Source: Parvibaculum sp. (GTDB taxonomy: Bacteria; Pseudomonadota; Alphaproteobacteria; Parvibaculales; Parvibaculaceae). From it: a stretch of 64,000 nucleotides of DNA. A program made the translations under genes and the position numbers. Positions 24,470 to 34,300 of the stretch are shown piece by piece (the first letter of the stretch is position 1; each line of letters begins with the position of its first letter). The notes beneath the pieces were generated by a model. That model was not told the DNA's origin and made no database searches. It was given only the letters and a program-made list of their open reading frames with translations. The DNA lies in assembly GCA_030645235.1 (NCBI GenBank), contig JAUSMV010000012.1:682001-746000 (forward strand), in the 5' to 3' direction.

Positions 24470-25222
24470 TTAGAAAGGCATGATCACGTCATAGAGTTGC
24501 TGGCCGTAGCGGGGCTGCTGAACGTCCGTGATCTGACCACGTCCGCCGTATGAGATGCGCGCTTCGGCGATCTGTGTGTGCAGGATTGTGTTGGTGCTGG
24601 AAATATCTTCAGGCCGCACGATGCCTGCGACAAGCAACTCGCGGACTTCAAAATTGACGCGCACTTCCTGGCGGCCTTCGATGACGAGATTGCCGTTGGG
24701 CAGCACTTGCGTCACGACAGCAGCCACTGTGAGCTCGACAGTTTCTTTGCGATCCACCGAACCATTGCCTGCGCTTGAACCTTCGGTTTCTGCTTCGACG
24801 AGAGCGGCGGGATCAACGGCTTCAGGCAGAACTTTGCTCAGCTGAGATTCAAGACCGAAGAAGTTTGGCAGAGCCGCGCTTTCGGAATTGGTGCGCGTGC
24901 GCTTTGTGGCGTTGTTGACTTTGGCGCTGTCGGAAATGTTGATGATGACTGTCATAATGTCGCCGATGCGCGCTGCGCGCTGATCGCGGAAGAAGGCACG
25001 CGAGCCTGAGCGCCATAATGAATTGGGTTCGTACACGACCTGCTCCGGCGCAGGCATCGGCATGCTGACAGGGCGATAGCCGGCGGATGATGTCGGGTTG
25101 CTGATCGGCGCGAGGGCCGGCGGGGAACCGATGCCTGCGACGCGATCAATGGCGCTGCATGCACCAAGAGATGCAGCAAGCGTGGCAGTGACAGCAAAAC
25201 CAACGAAACGACGGATGAACAT
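24470..25222 (-). CDS. flgH: Flagellar L-ring lipoprotein FlgH
   Basis: A 250-residue outer-membrane lipoprotein with lipobox LGAC (Cys 22) and the family core NSLWRSGSRAFFRDQRAARI, DIMTVIINISDSAKVNN and the C-terminal VRPEDISSTNTILHTQIAEA with ISYGGRGQITDVQQP. It forms the L-ring bushing around the rod in the outer membrane. The ATG at 25222 was chosen because the signal sequence starts there with AGAGG upstream. It is last in flgF-flgG-flgA-flgH and is followed by a terminator. Confidence 0.95.
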   Translation of the reverse strand: MFIRRFVGFAVTATLAASLGACSAIDRVAGIGSPPALAPISNPTSSAGYRPVSMPMPAPEQVVYEPNSLWRSGSRAFFRDQRAARIGDIMTVIINISDSAKVNNATKRTRTNSESAALPNFFGLESQLSKVLPEAVDPAALVEAETEGSSAGNGSVDRKETVELTVAAVVTQVLPNGNLVIEGRQEVRVNFEVRELLVAGIVRPEDISSTNTILHTQIAEARISYGGRGQITDVQQPRYGQQLYDVIMPF

Positions 25223-25286
25223 TAGGGCCTCTGTGTACAAAAGTGCGATGAGCGTTGAGCGGCAGCAATCAGAGTTTGGGCAGAGA

Positions 25287-26291
25287 TCAGGATTTCAAAT
25301 CAGTATTCTGCGGTACGGTCTCGGCCTGCACGCGCGGCGCTGTCAGATTGTCGATGCGCACAACGTTCGGGCCTTCGATCACGCCCTGCACAGTGCGATT
25401 GGAACGCGGGTTGAGAATGTCGATTGTATCGCCGATGGCGCCGCTCTGAAGCGCGCGACCGCGAGCGAGAAGAACCAGAGTGCCCGCTTTATAGTTCATA
25501 TCCACAACGGCACCTTTGACGATGGCAACAGGCATCTGCATGTCGCTGATACGCACGGGTTCACCGGCGCGGACGGGGTAGCGCGGTGACATGCCGATGA
25601 GGTTTGTTGTGGTCGTGACGATGTTGTTGCTGACGCGCGTGGCGGGCAATTTGATCCACTGAATGTCGGCGGCGCTGACAACTGTGCCCGGCGCAACGTC
25701 ATGCATCAGAACCGGAACTTCGGCGACGGCATAGGCGCGGCCGACGACACGGCGGAGTGGCGCGTTGGCATTGTCAGCAGGCGCGCGGACAATGGCGTCG
25801 AAAGAACCGCTGCGGGCATTGAACGAAATCTGTTCGATCTTGAGGTTCGGCACATCCTGTTCGCCGACCTGCACGCCGGAACTGCCGCCTGTGAAATCAA
25901 CCTGCATGGCTGTTGTGGGCAGAAGCGCCGGTGTGTTTTCTTTGATCGCGCTGATAATGGCGGCTGACACATCGGCTTCGGGGACCGCAACGCCGGCACG
26001 CGAAACGGTCACATGTGTGAGACCTGTTGTGTTGCGCCAGGCAAGACCGTTGCGACGGGCGAGCAGCGAAATTTTGGAAACGGAAATGTTGATCTGCGTA
26101 CCGGGAGCCGGTGCGGGGGCAACGATAATGTCGGCGGCGTTGCCTGCGTCATCGAACAAATCACCGAGCGTCACCACATCGCGCTCCACAGAAGCGTTGG
26201 TGTTGAGTTCGGCAGCACTTGCGCCAAATGTACCGGCCAGCAGAAGGGCCGGGACGAGGGCGAGAGCTTTAAGGTTTGAACGAAGACGCAT
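25287..26291 (-). CDS. flgA: P-ring assembly chaperone FlgA
   Basis: A protein of about 334 residues with a signal peptide (hydrophobic residues 8-26, cleavage after ASA) and, in the C-terminal half, the SAF/ChapFlgA region (VPVLMHDVAPGTVVSAADIQ, YPVRAGEPVRISDMQMPVAI, GDTIDILNPRSNRTVQGVI). It helps FlgI form the P-ring in the periplasm. It is longer than enterobacterial FlgA (about 220 residues) because of an N-terminal domain, as in other alphaproteobacteria. A GTG five codons upstream is an alternative start. Confidence 0.92.
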   Translation of the reverse strand: MRLRSNLKALALVPALLLAGTFGASAAELNTNASVERDVVTLGDLFDDAGNAADIIVAPAPAPGTQINISVSKISLLARRNGLAWRNTTGLTHVTVSRAGVAVPEADVSAAIISAIKENTPALLPTTAMQVDFTGGSSGVQVGEQDVPNLKIEQISFNARSGSFDAIVRAPADNANAPLRRVVGRAYAVAEVPVLMHDVAPGTVVSAADIQWIKLPATRVSNNIVTTTTNLIGMSPRYPVRAGEPVRISDMQMPVAIVKGAVVDMNYKAGTLVLLARGRALQSGAIGDTIDILNPRSNRTVQGVIEGPNVVRIDNLTAPRVQAETVPQNTDLKS

Positions 26292-26317
26292 TTTCAATAT
26301 TTCCACTCAGCTCAGAG

Positions 26318-27103
26318 TTACTTCAGGTTTGACGTGACAGACATCATTTCGTCTGACGCGGTGATGATCTTGGCGTTCATCTCGTAGGCGCGCTGGGCGG
26401 TGATGAGGTCGGAAATTTCTGTAACGGCGTTGACGTTCGATGTTTCGAGGAAGCCTTGCTGCAGGCTGCCGAAACCGGCTGATCCGGGTGCGCCGGTTGT
26501 GGGCGAGCCACTGGCGGCGGTTTCGATGAAGAGGTTGTCGCCCTGTGCTTCAAGGCCTGCTTCGTTCTGGAAGCTCGACAGTTCAAGCTGGCCAACGATT
26601 TGCGGCGCTGTCTGGCCGGGTATCGTGGCTTGCACCTGACCGTCCTTGCTGATGGTGATGTCGATGGCTTCTTGCGGAATGGTGATGCCCGGCGCCACTG
26701 TGTAGCCATCTGAGGTGACGATCTGACCGTCGGGGCTCAGCTGGAAGTTACCGGCGCGCGTGTAAGAGTCCGTGCCGCTCGGCATGGTGATGCGGAAATA
26801 GCCGCGACCCTGAATGGCCATGTCGAGCTTGTTGCCCGTGTTGTTCATATCGCCTTGCGACATCACGCGATAGACCGCGCCGGTTTTGACGCCAAGACCG
26901 ATCTGCACGCCTGAGGGAACAATTGTGCCGCTGTCTGACGAATTGGTGCCGACGCGGCGGAGGTTCTGATAGAGCAGATCCTGAAACTCGGCGCGCTGAC
27001 GCTTGAAACCCGATGTGCTCATGTTGGCGATGTTGTTCGAAATCACTTCGACATTGAGCTGTTGGGCCATCATGCCTGTGGCGGCGATGCTGAGCGACTG
27101 CAT
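26318..27103 (-). CDS. flgG: Flagellar distal rod protein FlgG
   Basis: A 261-residue rod protein of standard length. The N-terminus has AATGMMAQQLNVEVISNNIA and TSGFKRQRAEFQDLLYQ, the middle IQGRGYFRI and YTRAGNFQLSPDGQIVT, and the C-terminus VTEISDLITAQRAYEMNAKI followed by ASDEMMSVTSNLK. FlgG builds the distal rod between the proximal rod and the hook. It lies 64 bases after flgF and 26 before flgA on the same transcript. Confidence 0.97.
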   Translation of the reverse strand: MQSLSIAATGMMAQQLNVEVISNNIANMSTSGFKRQRAEFQDLLYQNLRRVGTNSSDSGTIVPSGVQIGLGVKTGAVYRVMSQGDMNNTGNKLDMAIQGRGYFRITMPSGTDSYTRAGNFQLSPDGQIVTSDGYTVAPGITIPQEAIDITISKDGQVQATIPGQTAPQIVGQLELSSFQNEAGLEAQGDNLFIETAASGSPTTGAPGSAGFGSLQQGFLETSNVNAVTEISDLITAQRAYEMNAKIITASDEMMSVTSNLK

Positions 27104-27167
27104 TGATTTGTTCCTTAAGCGGTAGATCGAGTGAAAAGCGAATTACGAAACTTGTTTAGGAAGCGGA

Positions 27168-27899
27168 TCAGACCGGACCGGTGATCTGCGAAATGGCTTT
27201 GGCGCGCATGTCATCGGCGGTCTGCACGAGCTTGGCGGCGCTGATATAGGCGCGTTGCACATCGATCATGTTGGTCATTTCGGCGATGGAATTGACGTTG
27301 GAACCTTCGAGTGAACCCTGTACGAGGCGGGGATCGGTGACAGGTGTTGCCGTCTGCGTGGTCGTGAAAAGACCGTCGCCATTGGCTTTCAGCTCCTGAA
27401 GATTGTCGAATGTAACGAGGGCGAGTTTGCCGCGCTGGCCGTTTTCGGTTGAAACCGTGCCGTCGCGAGCGACTGAGATCTGGCCTTCATCGCTTGAGAA
27501 TGTGAGCGGTGTGCCTGCATCGGTGAGGACCGGCATGCCTTGTTCGGTGACGAGCTGGCCCTGATCGTTGATCTGGAAGTGACCCGCACGCGTGTATTGT
27601 GTGCCCTGCGGTGTCTGGATCTGGAACATGCCTTCGCCGGAAACGGCGACATCCAGCGGATTTCCGGTGGCTTTCATCTCGCCATCGGCAAGATTGCGCA
27701 CCTGGCCGTAATCCTGAACAAAGGACAGGCTCTTGTCAGGGCTGTCTTCACTGGCGACGGGCATCATGTATTCGTCAAACAGCATGCTCTGAGATTTGAA
27801 CGCCGTCGTGTTCATGTTTGCGAGGTTGTTCGCAATAGTGGACATTTCCCGCGCCATGGCGGATTGGCGTGACAGGCCTATGAGAAGTGCATTGTCCAT
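27168..27899 (-). CDS. flgF: Flagellar proximal rod protein FlgF
   Basis: A 243-residue rod protein: N-terminal IGLSRQSAMAREMSTIANNL and TAFKSQ, central VAVSGEGMFQIQT with YTRAGHFQINDQGQLVT, and C-terminal IAEMTNMIDVQRAYISAAKL. It is the first gene of flgF-flgG-flgA-flgH and is preceded by a sigma-54 promoter 60 bases upstream and an ftr-like element further up, which places it in the late class of the flagellar hierarchy. Confidence 0.95.
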   Translation of the reverse strand: MDNALLIGLSRQSAMAREMSTIANNLANMNTTAFKSQSMLFDEYMMPVASEDSPDKSLSFVQDYGQVRNLADGEMKATGNPLDVAVSGEGMFQIQTPQGTQYTRAGHFQINDQGQLVTEQGMPVLTDAGTPLTFSSDEGQISVARDGTVSTENGQRGKLALVTFDNLQELKANGDGLFTTTQTATPVTDPRLVQGSLEGSNVNSIAEMTNMIDVQRAYISAAKLVQTADDMRAKAISQITGPV

Positions 27900-27958
27900 T
27901 TTAGAACCATCAGGGTTTCAGCAATCAGCGGTGCGGTTTTCCGCCCGCACACAACAGT

Positions 27959-27973
27959 GCAGACCCTGTGCCA
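27959..27973 (-). promoter_or_regulatory. Sigma-54 promoter of flgF-flgG-flgA-flgH
   Basis: On the minus strand TGGCACA-N4-CTGC has GG and GC at the required spacing and only two departures from the consensus. The leader to the flgF ATG would be about 48 bases. Confidence 0.75.
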
Positions 27974-28048
27974 AAGACAAATTCTTGTGAGATCAATGAG
28001 TTAGGTTGATTTAGAGAGGGTGCCTCGCGTCATCATGGCAGGCTTTAC

Positions 28049-28066
28049 CGGGCAAGATTTGCCGCT
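28049..28066. promoter_or_regulatory. ftr-like enhancer in the flgF/fliL divergent region
   Basis: CGGGCAAGATTTGCCGCT has the full GGCAA-N4-TGCCGCT core seen before flgE and flgI. It lies 76 bases upstream of the flgF promoter and 160 bases before fliL. Apart from this and the sigma-54 site, nothing else stands out in the 326-base gap, and no convincing CtrA box was found for fliL. Confidence 0.65.
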
Positions 28067-28225
28067 TATCGCGTCGGCGAGCAACGCTTCATTAACTAAA
28101 ATCAGTAAATATCCAGATGCACTTAAGAGCACTTCAAGAGTTTGAGGAGCGAGTGCAAAAACGATGAGCCGACACTTTGTTCATGATGGACATTGGGGGG
28201 TCGGTGAGCAAAGTGGGCACTGCAT

Positions 28226-28726
28226 ATGTCATCGACTGATACAGACGATACAGACGACACAGATGGCGAAGACGTACCGGCCAAGCGCAAGCTGAGCGGG
28301 AAAGTGCTCATTCTATATATCGTGCTGCCGCTGATCGTTTTGATCGGTGCGGGTGTCGGCGTCTATATGTCCGGTCTGCTGGGTGGCGGCGAAGAAGAGC
28401 ATGCCGAAAAGCCCGTTGTTGCCGTGCCGGTTTTTTATGATCTGCCGGAATTTCTCGTCAATTTAAGCGGTGAAGCGCCCCGGCATTTCCTGAAGATGAC
28501 GGTGACGTTGCAAATCACTGATGCGGAAGCGGCCTTGCGTCTTGATGCTGAGCTGCCGCGCGTTCTTGATGCTTTCCAGATTTTTCTGCGCGAACTGCGC
28601 CCCGAAGACGTTTCAGGTTCGGCAGGCATGTTGCGCGTGAAAGAAGAACTCCTGCGTCGCATCAATCTGGCGGTTCAACCGCCTGTGGTAAAAGATATTC
28701 TCTTTAAAGAAGTGATCGTTCAGTAA
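28226..28726 (+). CDS. fliL: Flagellar basal-body protein FliL
   Basis: A 166-residue protein. A short acidic cytoplasmic tail (DTDDTDDTDGED) is followed by one transmembrane helix (about residues 25-48, KVLILYIVLPLIVLIGAGVG) and a stomatin-like periplasmic domain with YDLPEFLVNLSGE and RHFLKMTVTLQI. FliL sits around the stator and supports torque or swarming. The start has no strong ribosome site. It leads fliL-fliM-(pflI-like)-motE, the same order as in Caulobacter. Confidence 0.92.
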   Translation: MSSTDTDDTDDTDGEDVPAKRKLSGKVLILYIVLPLIVLIGAGVGVYMSGLLGGGEEEHAEKPVVAVPVFYDLPEFLVNLSGEAPRHFLKMTVTLQITDAEAALRLDAELPRVLDAFQIFLRELRPEDVSGSAGMLRVKEELLRRINLAVQPPVVKDILFKEVIVQ

Positions 28727-28788
28727 GTTTTCGAGATTTTTTGATCTTTGCTCCTGAAGGGCAGCTTTAGAAAAGCGTGGCGAGTGTC

Positions 28789-29904
28789 ATGGCGACAGTG
28801 GACGAAATCGATCAGGACGAAATGGCTGCAGCAATGGCAGCGATGGATGCTGAGGAAGATGAGGCGTCGGAGGAGCGTGTCTATCGTCCTTCCCCCGAAC
28901 GCGTTCTCAATCAGGATGAAATCGACAGTCTGCTCGGCTTTGAAGTCGAAGATGAGCAAGTGGGAGAACGGACGGGCATCGGCGCGATCATCAATTCGGC
29001 GCTTGTTTCGTATGAGCGTCTGCCGATGCTCGAAATCGTTTTTGATCGTCTTGTGCGTTTGATGACAACATCTCTGCGTAACTTTACGTCGGATAACGTT
29101 GAAGTGAGTCTTGATAGTATCTCGTCAATCCGGTTCGGTGACTATCTCAATTCCATTCCGCTCCCTGCCGTTCTTGCCGTGTTCCGCGCGCAGGAGTGGG
29201 ACAATTACGGCATGTTCACGGTCGACTCGAACCTCATTTATTCAATCGTTGACGTGTTGCTTGGTGGTCGTCGCGGTACGGCTGCGATGCGTATTGAAGG
29301 CCGGCCTTACACGACCATCGAACTTAGCCTCGTTCAGCGTATGATCGAAGTCGTGTTGCAGGACGCCAAAGCCGCGTTTGAACCGCTGTCGCCTGTGACG
29401 CTTGAGCTTGACCGCATTGAAACAAATCCGCGTTTTGCCGCGATTGCGCGTCCTGCCAATGCTGCTATTTTGGTCAAGCTGCGCATCGATATGGAAGACC
29501 GCGGCGGCCGCATTGAAATGCTGCTGCCTTATGCAACGCTCGAACCTATCCGTGAGCTTCTGCTCCAGATGTTTATGGGCGAAAAATTTGGCCGCGACTC
29601 GATCTGGGAAAGTCATTTGGCGACCGAATTGTGGTCAACCAAAGTTGCCATCGATGCGGTGCTTGACGAACAAAAAATTACGTTGCGCGAAGTCATGGAC
29701 TTCAAGGTCGGTCAGACTTTGATGTTGAACAATGGCCCCGATGATATGGTTGAAATGCGTTGTGGTGGTATACCGCTCGCCCGCGGTCGTATCGGTCGCA
29801 TGAGCAATAATGTGGCTGTCCGCATTGAGCATGGTATCAAATTTAAGAGCGGTCACGCCAGTGCAGATGACATTAGCGGCGCTCAGCCCTCCGGAGATCG
29901 CTGA
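28789..29904 (+). CDS. fliM: Flagellar motor switch protein FliM
   Basis: A 371-residue switch protein. The N-terminal acidic segment includes LNQDEIDSLLGF, a form of the FliM LSQxEIDALL motif that binds phosphorylated CheY, but here about 40 residues in, not at the very N-terminus. The middle domain has the LPMLEIVFDRLVRLMTTSLR and GGRRGT features, and the C-terminal SpoA domain has ITLREVMDFKVGQTLMLNN. It forms the C-ring rotor. A GTG at 28777 is an alternative start. Its stop overlaps the next start. Confidence 0.95.
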   Translation: MATVDEIDQDEMAAAMAAMDAEEDEASEERVYRPSPERVLNQDEIDSLLGFEVEDEQVGERTGIGAIINSALVSYERLPMLEIVFDRLVRLMTTSLRNFTSDNVEVSLDSISSIRFGDYLNSIPLPAVLAVFRAQEWDNYGMFTVDSNLIYSIVDVLLGGRRGTAAMRIEGRPYTTIELSLVQRMIEVVLQDAKAAFEPLSPVTLELDRIETNPRFAAIARPANAAILVKLRIDMEDRGGRIEMLLPYATLEPIRELLLQMFMGEKFGRDSIWESHLATELWSTKVAIDAVLDEQKITLREVMDFKVGQTLMLNNGPDDMVEMRCGGIPLARGRIGRMSNNVAVRIEHGIKFKSGHASADDISGAQPSGDR

Positions 29905-30362
29905 TGGATATTTCTATGGGCGCGATGCTCGAAGTAATTGTGAGTGTATTGCTCGTTGCCACAATTGGTTATTGTGCGACTATTGATCGGCGTTTGCGTG
30001 CTATGCGCGATGGTCAGGATGGTTTGCGTGACCTGATTAACGATCTTTCAGGCGCGACGACACAAGCTATGAGCGCCATTGCGCATTTGCGTCAGGCTAG
30101 TGACGCGACGGGGGCTGCCCTGACTGAGCAGGTCAAAAAGGGAAGCCTGCTTGCCGACGAATTGTCCTTGATGGTGCAGGCGGGCAATGACATTGCCAAT
30201 CGCCTCGGTGGTATTGAAACACGTCGTGTCGTCGCTTCTTCGATGCCGCAACCGCAGATGCAGCCGCGCATCGTTCAATCACGCCCGGCGCAGTCTGTCA
30301 TGCCATCACGTGCCAGTACCGAGCCGCATCCGCTGCTTGATCTCCTGAAACGCGCTCGTTAA
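29904..30362 (+). CDS. PflI-like/DUF6468 membrane protein downstream of fliM
   Basis: A 152-residue protein with one N-terminal membrane helix (about residues 8-25), a coiled region (about 30-100, including DGQDGLRDLINDLSGATTQA) and a proline/glutamine-rich C-terminus (PQPQMQPRIV) ending in LLDLLKRAR. The position after fliM and this layout match the DUF6468 family, to which I relate the Caulobacter flagellar positioning protein PflI. Its start overlaps the fliM stop, so the two are coupled. The polarity role is inference by synteny. Confidence 0.65.
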   Translation: MDISMGAMLEVIVSVLLVATIGYCATIDRRLRAMRDGQDGLRDLINDLSGATTQAMSAIAHLRQASDATGAALTEQVKKGSLLADELSLMVQAGNDIANRLGGIETRRVVASSMPQPQMQPRIVQSRPAQSVMPSRASTEPHPLLDLLKRAR

Positions 30363-30388
30363 GCGCCCGAAAGTCCAAGGTTCATCCC

Positions 30389-31192
30389 ATGCTTGAACGC
30401 CTTCGCCTTTTGCCGACTGTGATGCTGGTAGCTGCTATGCTGCTCGGTCTGAAGGTCGTGCATATGATCGGTGGCTTGAGCGATGTCGCTGTGATCGGTC
30501 ATGCTGAAGCGCAAGCGGCGGAAGAGCCCGCTGCTGAAGAAGCTCCTGCCGGTGAAGGCGAAGCAAAGGCTGAAGGTGGTGATACGGAAAAGAAGCCTGA
30601 AAAAGCACATAACCGTCCTGAAAAGCAGTTGAGTAATGAAGAAATGCAGGCGGAGCTTGATGAGCAGAGCAAAATATTGCGCGGGCCGGGTAAGATGAGT
30701 GACGCTGAGATTGCCGTGCTTGGAAGCCTTACGGCACGCCGCGAAGAAATTGAGAAACGTGCTAAAGATTTTGAAACACGCGAACAGCTTTTGGCCGCTG
30801 CTGAAAAACGTGTTGAGGAGCGCATATCGGAACTCAAGGCACTTGAAGTTAAAATAAACAGCCAGATAGCCCAGAGTGACAAGGCAAATGAAGAACGTCT
30901 CAAAGGTGTTGTTCAGATGTACGAAACGATGAAGCCCAAGGATGCAGCACGTATCTTCGAGCGTCTTGACATGGGTGTTCTCGTCGACGTGACCAAGCGT
31001 ATGAGCCCGCGCAAGCTGGCGGCGGTGCTGTCATCAATGGATCCCGCGGCGGCTCAGGACCTGACGGTGGAACTCGCGACAGGCGACCGATTACCGGATA
31101 TGCCTGACCAAAAAGCTGAAAAGACTGATAAAGCACCGAAATTGAAGCCTGCCGCCGCTGTCGACGTGGCACCGACCGGCCAGCAGAGCTGA
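30389..31192 (+). CDS. motE: MotE family protein
   Basis: A 267-residue exported protein: N-terminal signal or anchor helix (about residues 8-25), a low-complexity Ala/Glu/Lys stretch (about 40-80), a long coiled coil (about 110-175) and a MgtE-N-like domain (GVVQMYETMKPKDAARIFER, then KRMSPRKLAAVLSSMDPAAA). In Sinorhizobium MotE is a periplasmic chaperone for the motor protein MotC. No motC is in the window, so the exact partner is open. It lies 27 bases after the PflI-like gene. Confidence 0.8.
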   Translation: MLERLRLLPTVMLVAAMLLGLKVVHMIGGLSDVAVIGHAEAQAAEEPAAEEAPAGEGEAKAEGGDTEKKPEKAHNRPEKQLSNEEMQAELDEQSKILRGPGKMSDAEIAVLGSLTARREEIEKRAKDFETREQLLAAAEKRVEERISELKALEVKINSQIAQSDKANEERLKGVVQMYETMKPKDAARIFERLDMGVLVDVTKRMSPRKLAAVLSSMDPAAAQDLTVELATGDRLPDMPDQKAEKTDKAPKLKPAAAVDVAPTGQQS

Positions 31193-31248
31193 ACGTGACA
31201 TAAGGCTAACATTGGCGGGTGATTTTCCGCTGATTTCGAGGCAATTCC

Positions 31249-31264
31249 TTAGACCTCTCTTAAC
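31249..31264 (+). promoter_or_regulatory. CtrA-like box before the large TPR protein gene
   Basis: TTAG-ACCTCTC-TTAAC differs from TTAA-N7-TTAAC by one base and lies 93 bases upstream of the start of the 1238-residue protein. Two further TTAA motifs follow at once. Confidence 0.42.
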
Positions 31265-31356
31265 CCCGTTAACTTAAACTTGAACAGTAATTTTCTTGCT
31301 CTAGAGGCAGGAATGATCCGGCGTGACGTTGCGCCGGACGTTGAATAACAGGGCGA

Positions 31357-34300
31357 GTGACTATTTTGGCGATGGCTGGGTGGCATAGCGGAGGACGACG
31401 CGCGGTTGACGTGTTCTGTGCTCCTGTGCGTTTTCTGATGTCTGCATTTCTCGCGTTGGCGATCAGCGCGGCTGGTGTATTGCCCGTTCGTGCGGCCACA
31501 AATGTCACAACAGATCTCTCTGAAACAGGCGGCTATGGCCGCATGATTTTTAACTGGCCGGAGGTTGTGCCGAAATATACGGCGGCGATTTCAGCCGGTG
31601 TGCTTGTTATTAAATTTGACAAGCCGTTCGATGTTGATGTTGAACAGTTCCTGCGACAGATGCCGCAGATGGTGGCGCTGGCGCGTCAGGACGCTGATGG
31701 CAAGACGCTGCGTCTTGGTTTGAAGTTTGAGTATTACCTCAACGTTCGCCATGTTGAGAATTCTCTCTACGTCGATTTGCTTCCCTCAACATGGTCCGGC
31801 GCACCGCCTGCCTTGCCGGTTGATGTTGTTGCGCGCATCAAGGCAGTTGCCGCAGCCAAAGCACAGGTTGAGGCTGAAGCAAAGAAGGCTCGCGAAAGCG
31901 GCATCGTTGAACCGAACGCACCCGGACCGGAACTCAGCGTTCGCGTTGCGCGCCACGACGGTATGACGCGTCTGGTGTTTGACTGGAACCAACCCGTTCT
32001 TTATTCGCTCGCCCAACAAGACGGCTCGGCGACAATTACTTTTGACCGCTCTGCCAAAGTTGCTCTTGCTCAAATCCGTGTTAACCCGCCTCCGTTTCTG
32101 AAGTCGATCAGTGCGATTGAGCGGGAAGGACGTTTGTCGGTGTTTATGAAGATTGACACAGGCGTTGTTGTGTCTGATTTCCGCGAAGATCTCGGCGTTG
32201 TTCTTGATCTCAAGCCCTATCAGCAGGAAGGTCAATCTGTCGAACCGGCAGCGACCGCGGCGGCTGTGACTGCTTCCGATCCCGCGTCGGAAGCAGGGCG
32301 CGACGGAGCGCCTGTGCAGGAGACGAAAACTGAATCATCTGTTGCCGAAGAAAAGAATCCTGTGAAGGATGAGAACGCGGCAAAAGAAGAACATGCTGCG
32401 GAAGATAAGCCCCTGGCTAACGCGCCTAAATCGATTATCCCGAAAGTAGCGGAAGTTTCTGTCGAAGAAAAACCTAAGACTGAAACTATTGTGGAGAATA
32501 AGCCTGCTGTTGAGCCGGTGCCCGTGATCCCTGCGCCTGCGGCTGAAGCAGCGTCCCCGCCGAATGAAGAGCAAAAAGCGGTGGTTGACCCGGCGGGTGT
32601 TGAGCCGTTGCCGGAAGCCGTTTCAAACGGATCGCCGGTGCTGCTCAAACTCTCCGGTATGACGACAGAAAATCGCAGCGAAATTACATTCCCCTGGACC
32701 GAGCCCACCGGTGCTGCGGTCTTTGTGCGTTCCAACATGCTGTGGGTTGTTTTTGACCGTGTCGCGGTGCCGGATTTGACCGGTTTGGAACTGAAGTATT
32801 TGCGCGGCTTTGGTCAGCCGATGATTCTCAATGTTGAAGGCGCGACCGCGATGGTTTTCCCGATAACACAGCCAGACATGCTGGTCGACGTTATCGAAAA
32901 TGGCACCGTGTGGCGCGTATCGCTTGCTCATTCGCTAGCGAGCACAGGGCGCTCGATTGCCTTATCGCGCAATTGGTCGTCGTCGGGTGAAGGTTATGTG
33001 TCCGCGGACCTCGTTGGTGCGACCAAGATCATCAAACTTGCCGATCCGCAGATGCGGACCAATCTGATGGTGGCGACGGCGCGCGGCGCGACGCAAGCTT
33101 TGCAGGCATCGCGCAGTTTTATCGAATTTGAAGCCCTGAAATCAGCACAAGGTGTGGCGATTGTCGCGATTGCCGATGACATCAATGTGGCCGCAGCGCC
33201 GGATGCCGTTATCATTTCGCGTCGTAACGGTCTTACCTTGTCGGCAGAAAATGGTGAGCGAGCGCGCGCGTCTGGCGGTATGGAGAGCAGCGTATCACCG
33301 GCCATAATGAATTTTGCGACCTGGCGTGGTGCTGGTGATTTTATGCACAATCGTCAGGCTCTTCTCAATCGTGTTGTCATGGCCGCCGCGACGGATGAGT
33401 CGGCAGCGCGCATGGACTATGCACGGTTTCTGATAGGCTACGGTTTGGCGCAGGAAGCTCTGACACAGATGGCGATCGCTGCCAAGATTGACTTCAAAAT
33501 TGAGAATGATCCGGCCTTTCGTGCCTTGCGGGGTGTCGCCAATGTGTTGGCCCATCGCCATGCCCAGGCTTTGCAGGATCTGTCTGTCAGCTCGCTTGAT
33601 CTTGATCCCTATGTTGCTGGCTGGCGCGGCCTGGCTCTAGCTGAGCTTGGTCAGATGGACAAGGCAAACAAAGATTTCGACTTCGCAGGCTCATTGATTG
33701 ACGGTTTTGATCCTGCGTCGATGGAAAAAATGCACTTGGTTGCAACTGCAGCAGCTCTGGCTATGAATGATACGACTTCGGCGCAGAGCCATCTTGAGGC
33801 TTTGCCCGGGACATTGAGCACCAATGGTGCGCAGGCACAATCTTATGTGCTGCGCGGCCAATTGCTTGAGAAGATGAAAAAGCCGGAAGAAGCTTTGCAC
33901 TTTTATGGTCGCGCGATTGAACTCAATGACCGCGAACAGACTGTACGTGCCCTTTTGAGCAAAGCGCTGCTCCAAAATAGCAGAGGCAAACTCAAGGGTG
34001 AAGAGTTTTTGGCCGAACTCAATCGTTTGCGTGTGATGTGGCGAGGGGGCGAACTAGAGCTGCAAATTCTGATGTTGATTGCCGAAGAGAACCTTGAGAT
34101 GCAAAAGGTTGTTGATGCGCTTGATGCTATGCGCGCAGCAATCAGAAACTTCCCGTTGAATGACAAAGTGCAGGCGATGGGTGCGAGGATGCCGGCGATT
34201 TTTGCAGACTATTTCATCGGGCAGGGATCCAGGGATCTTACCGGTGTGCAGGCTTTGGCATTCTACTATGAGTTTCAGGATCTGACGCCCATCGGACAGC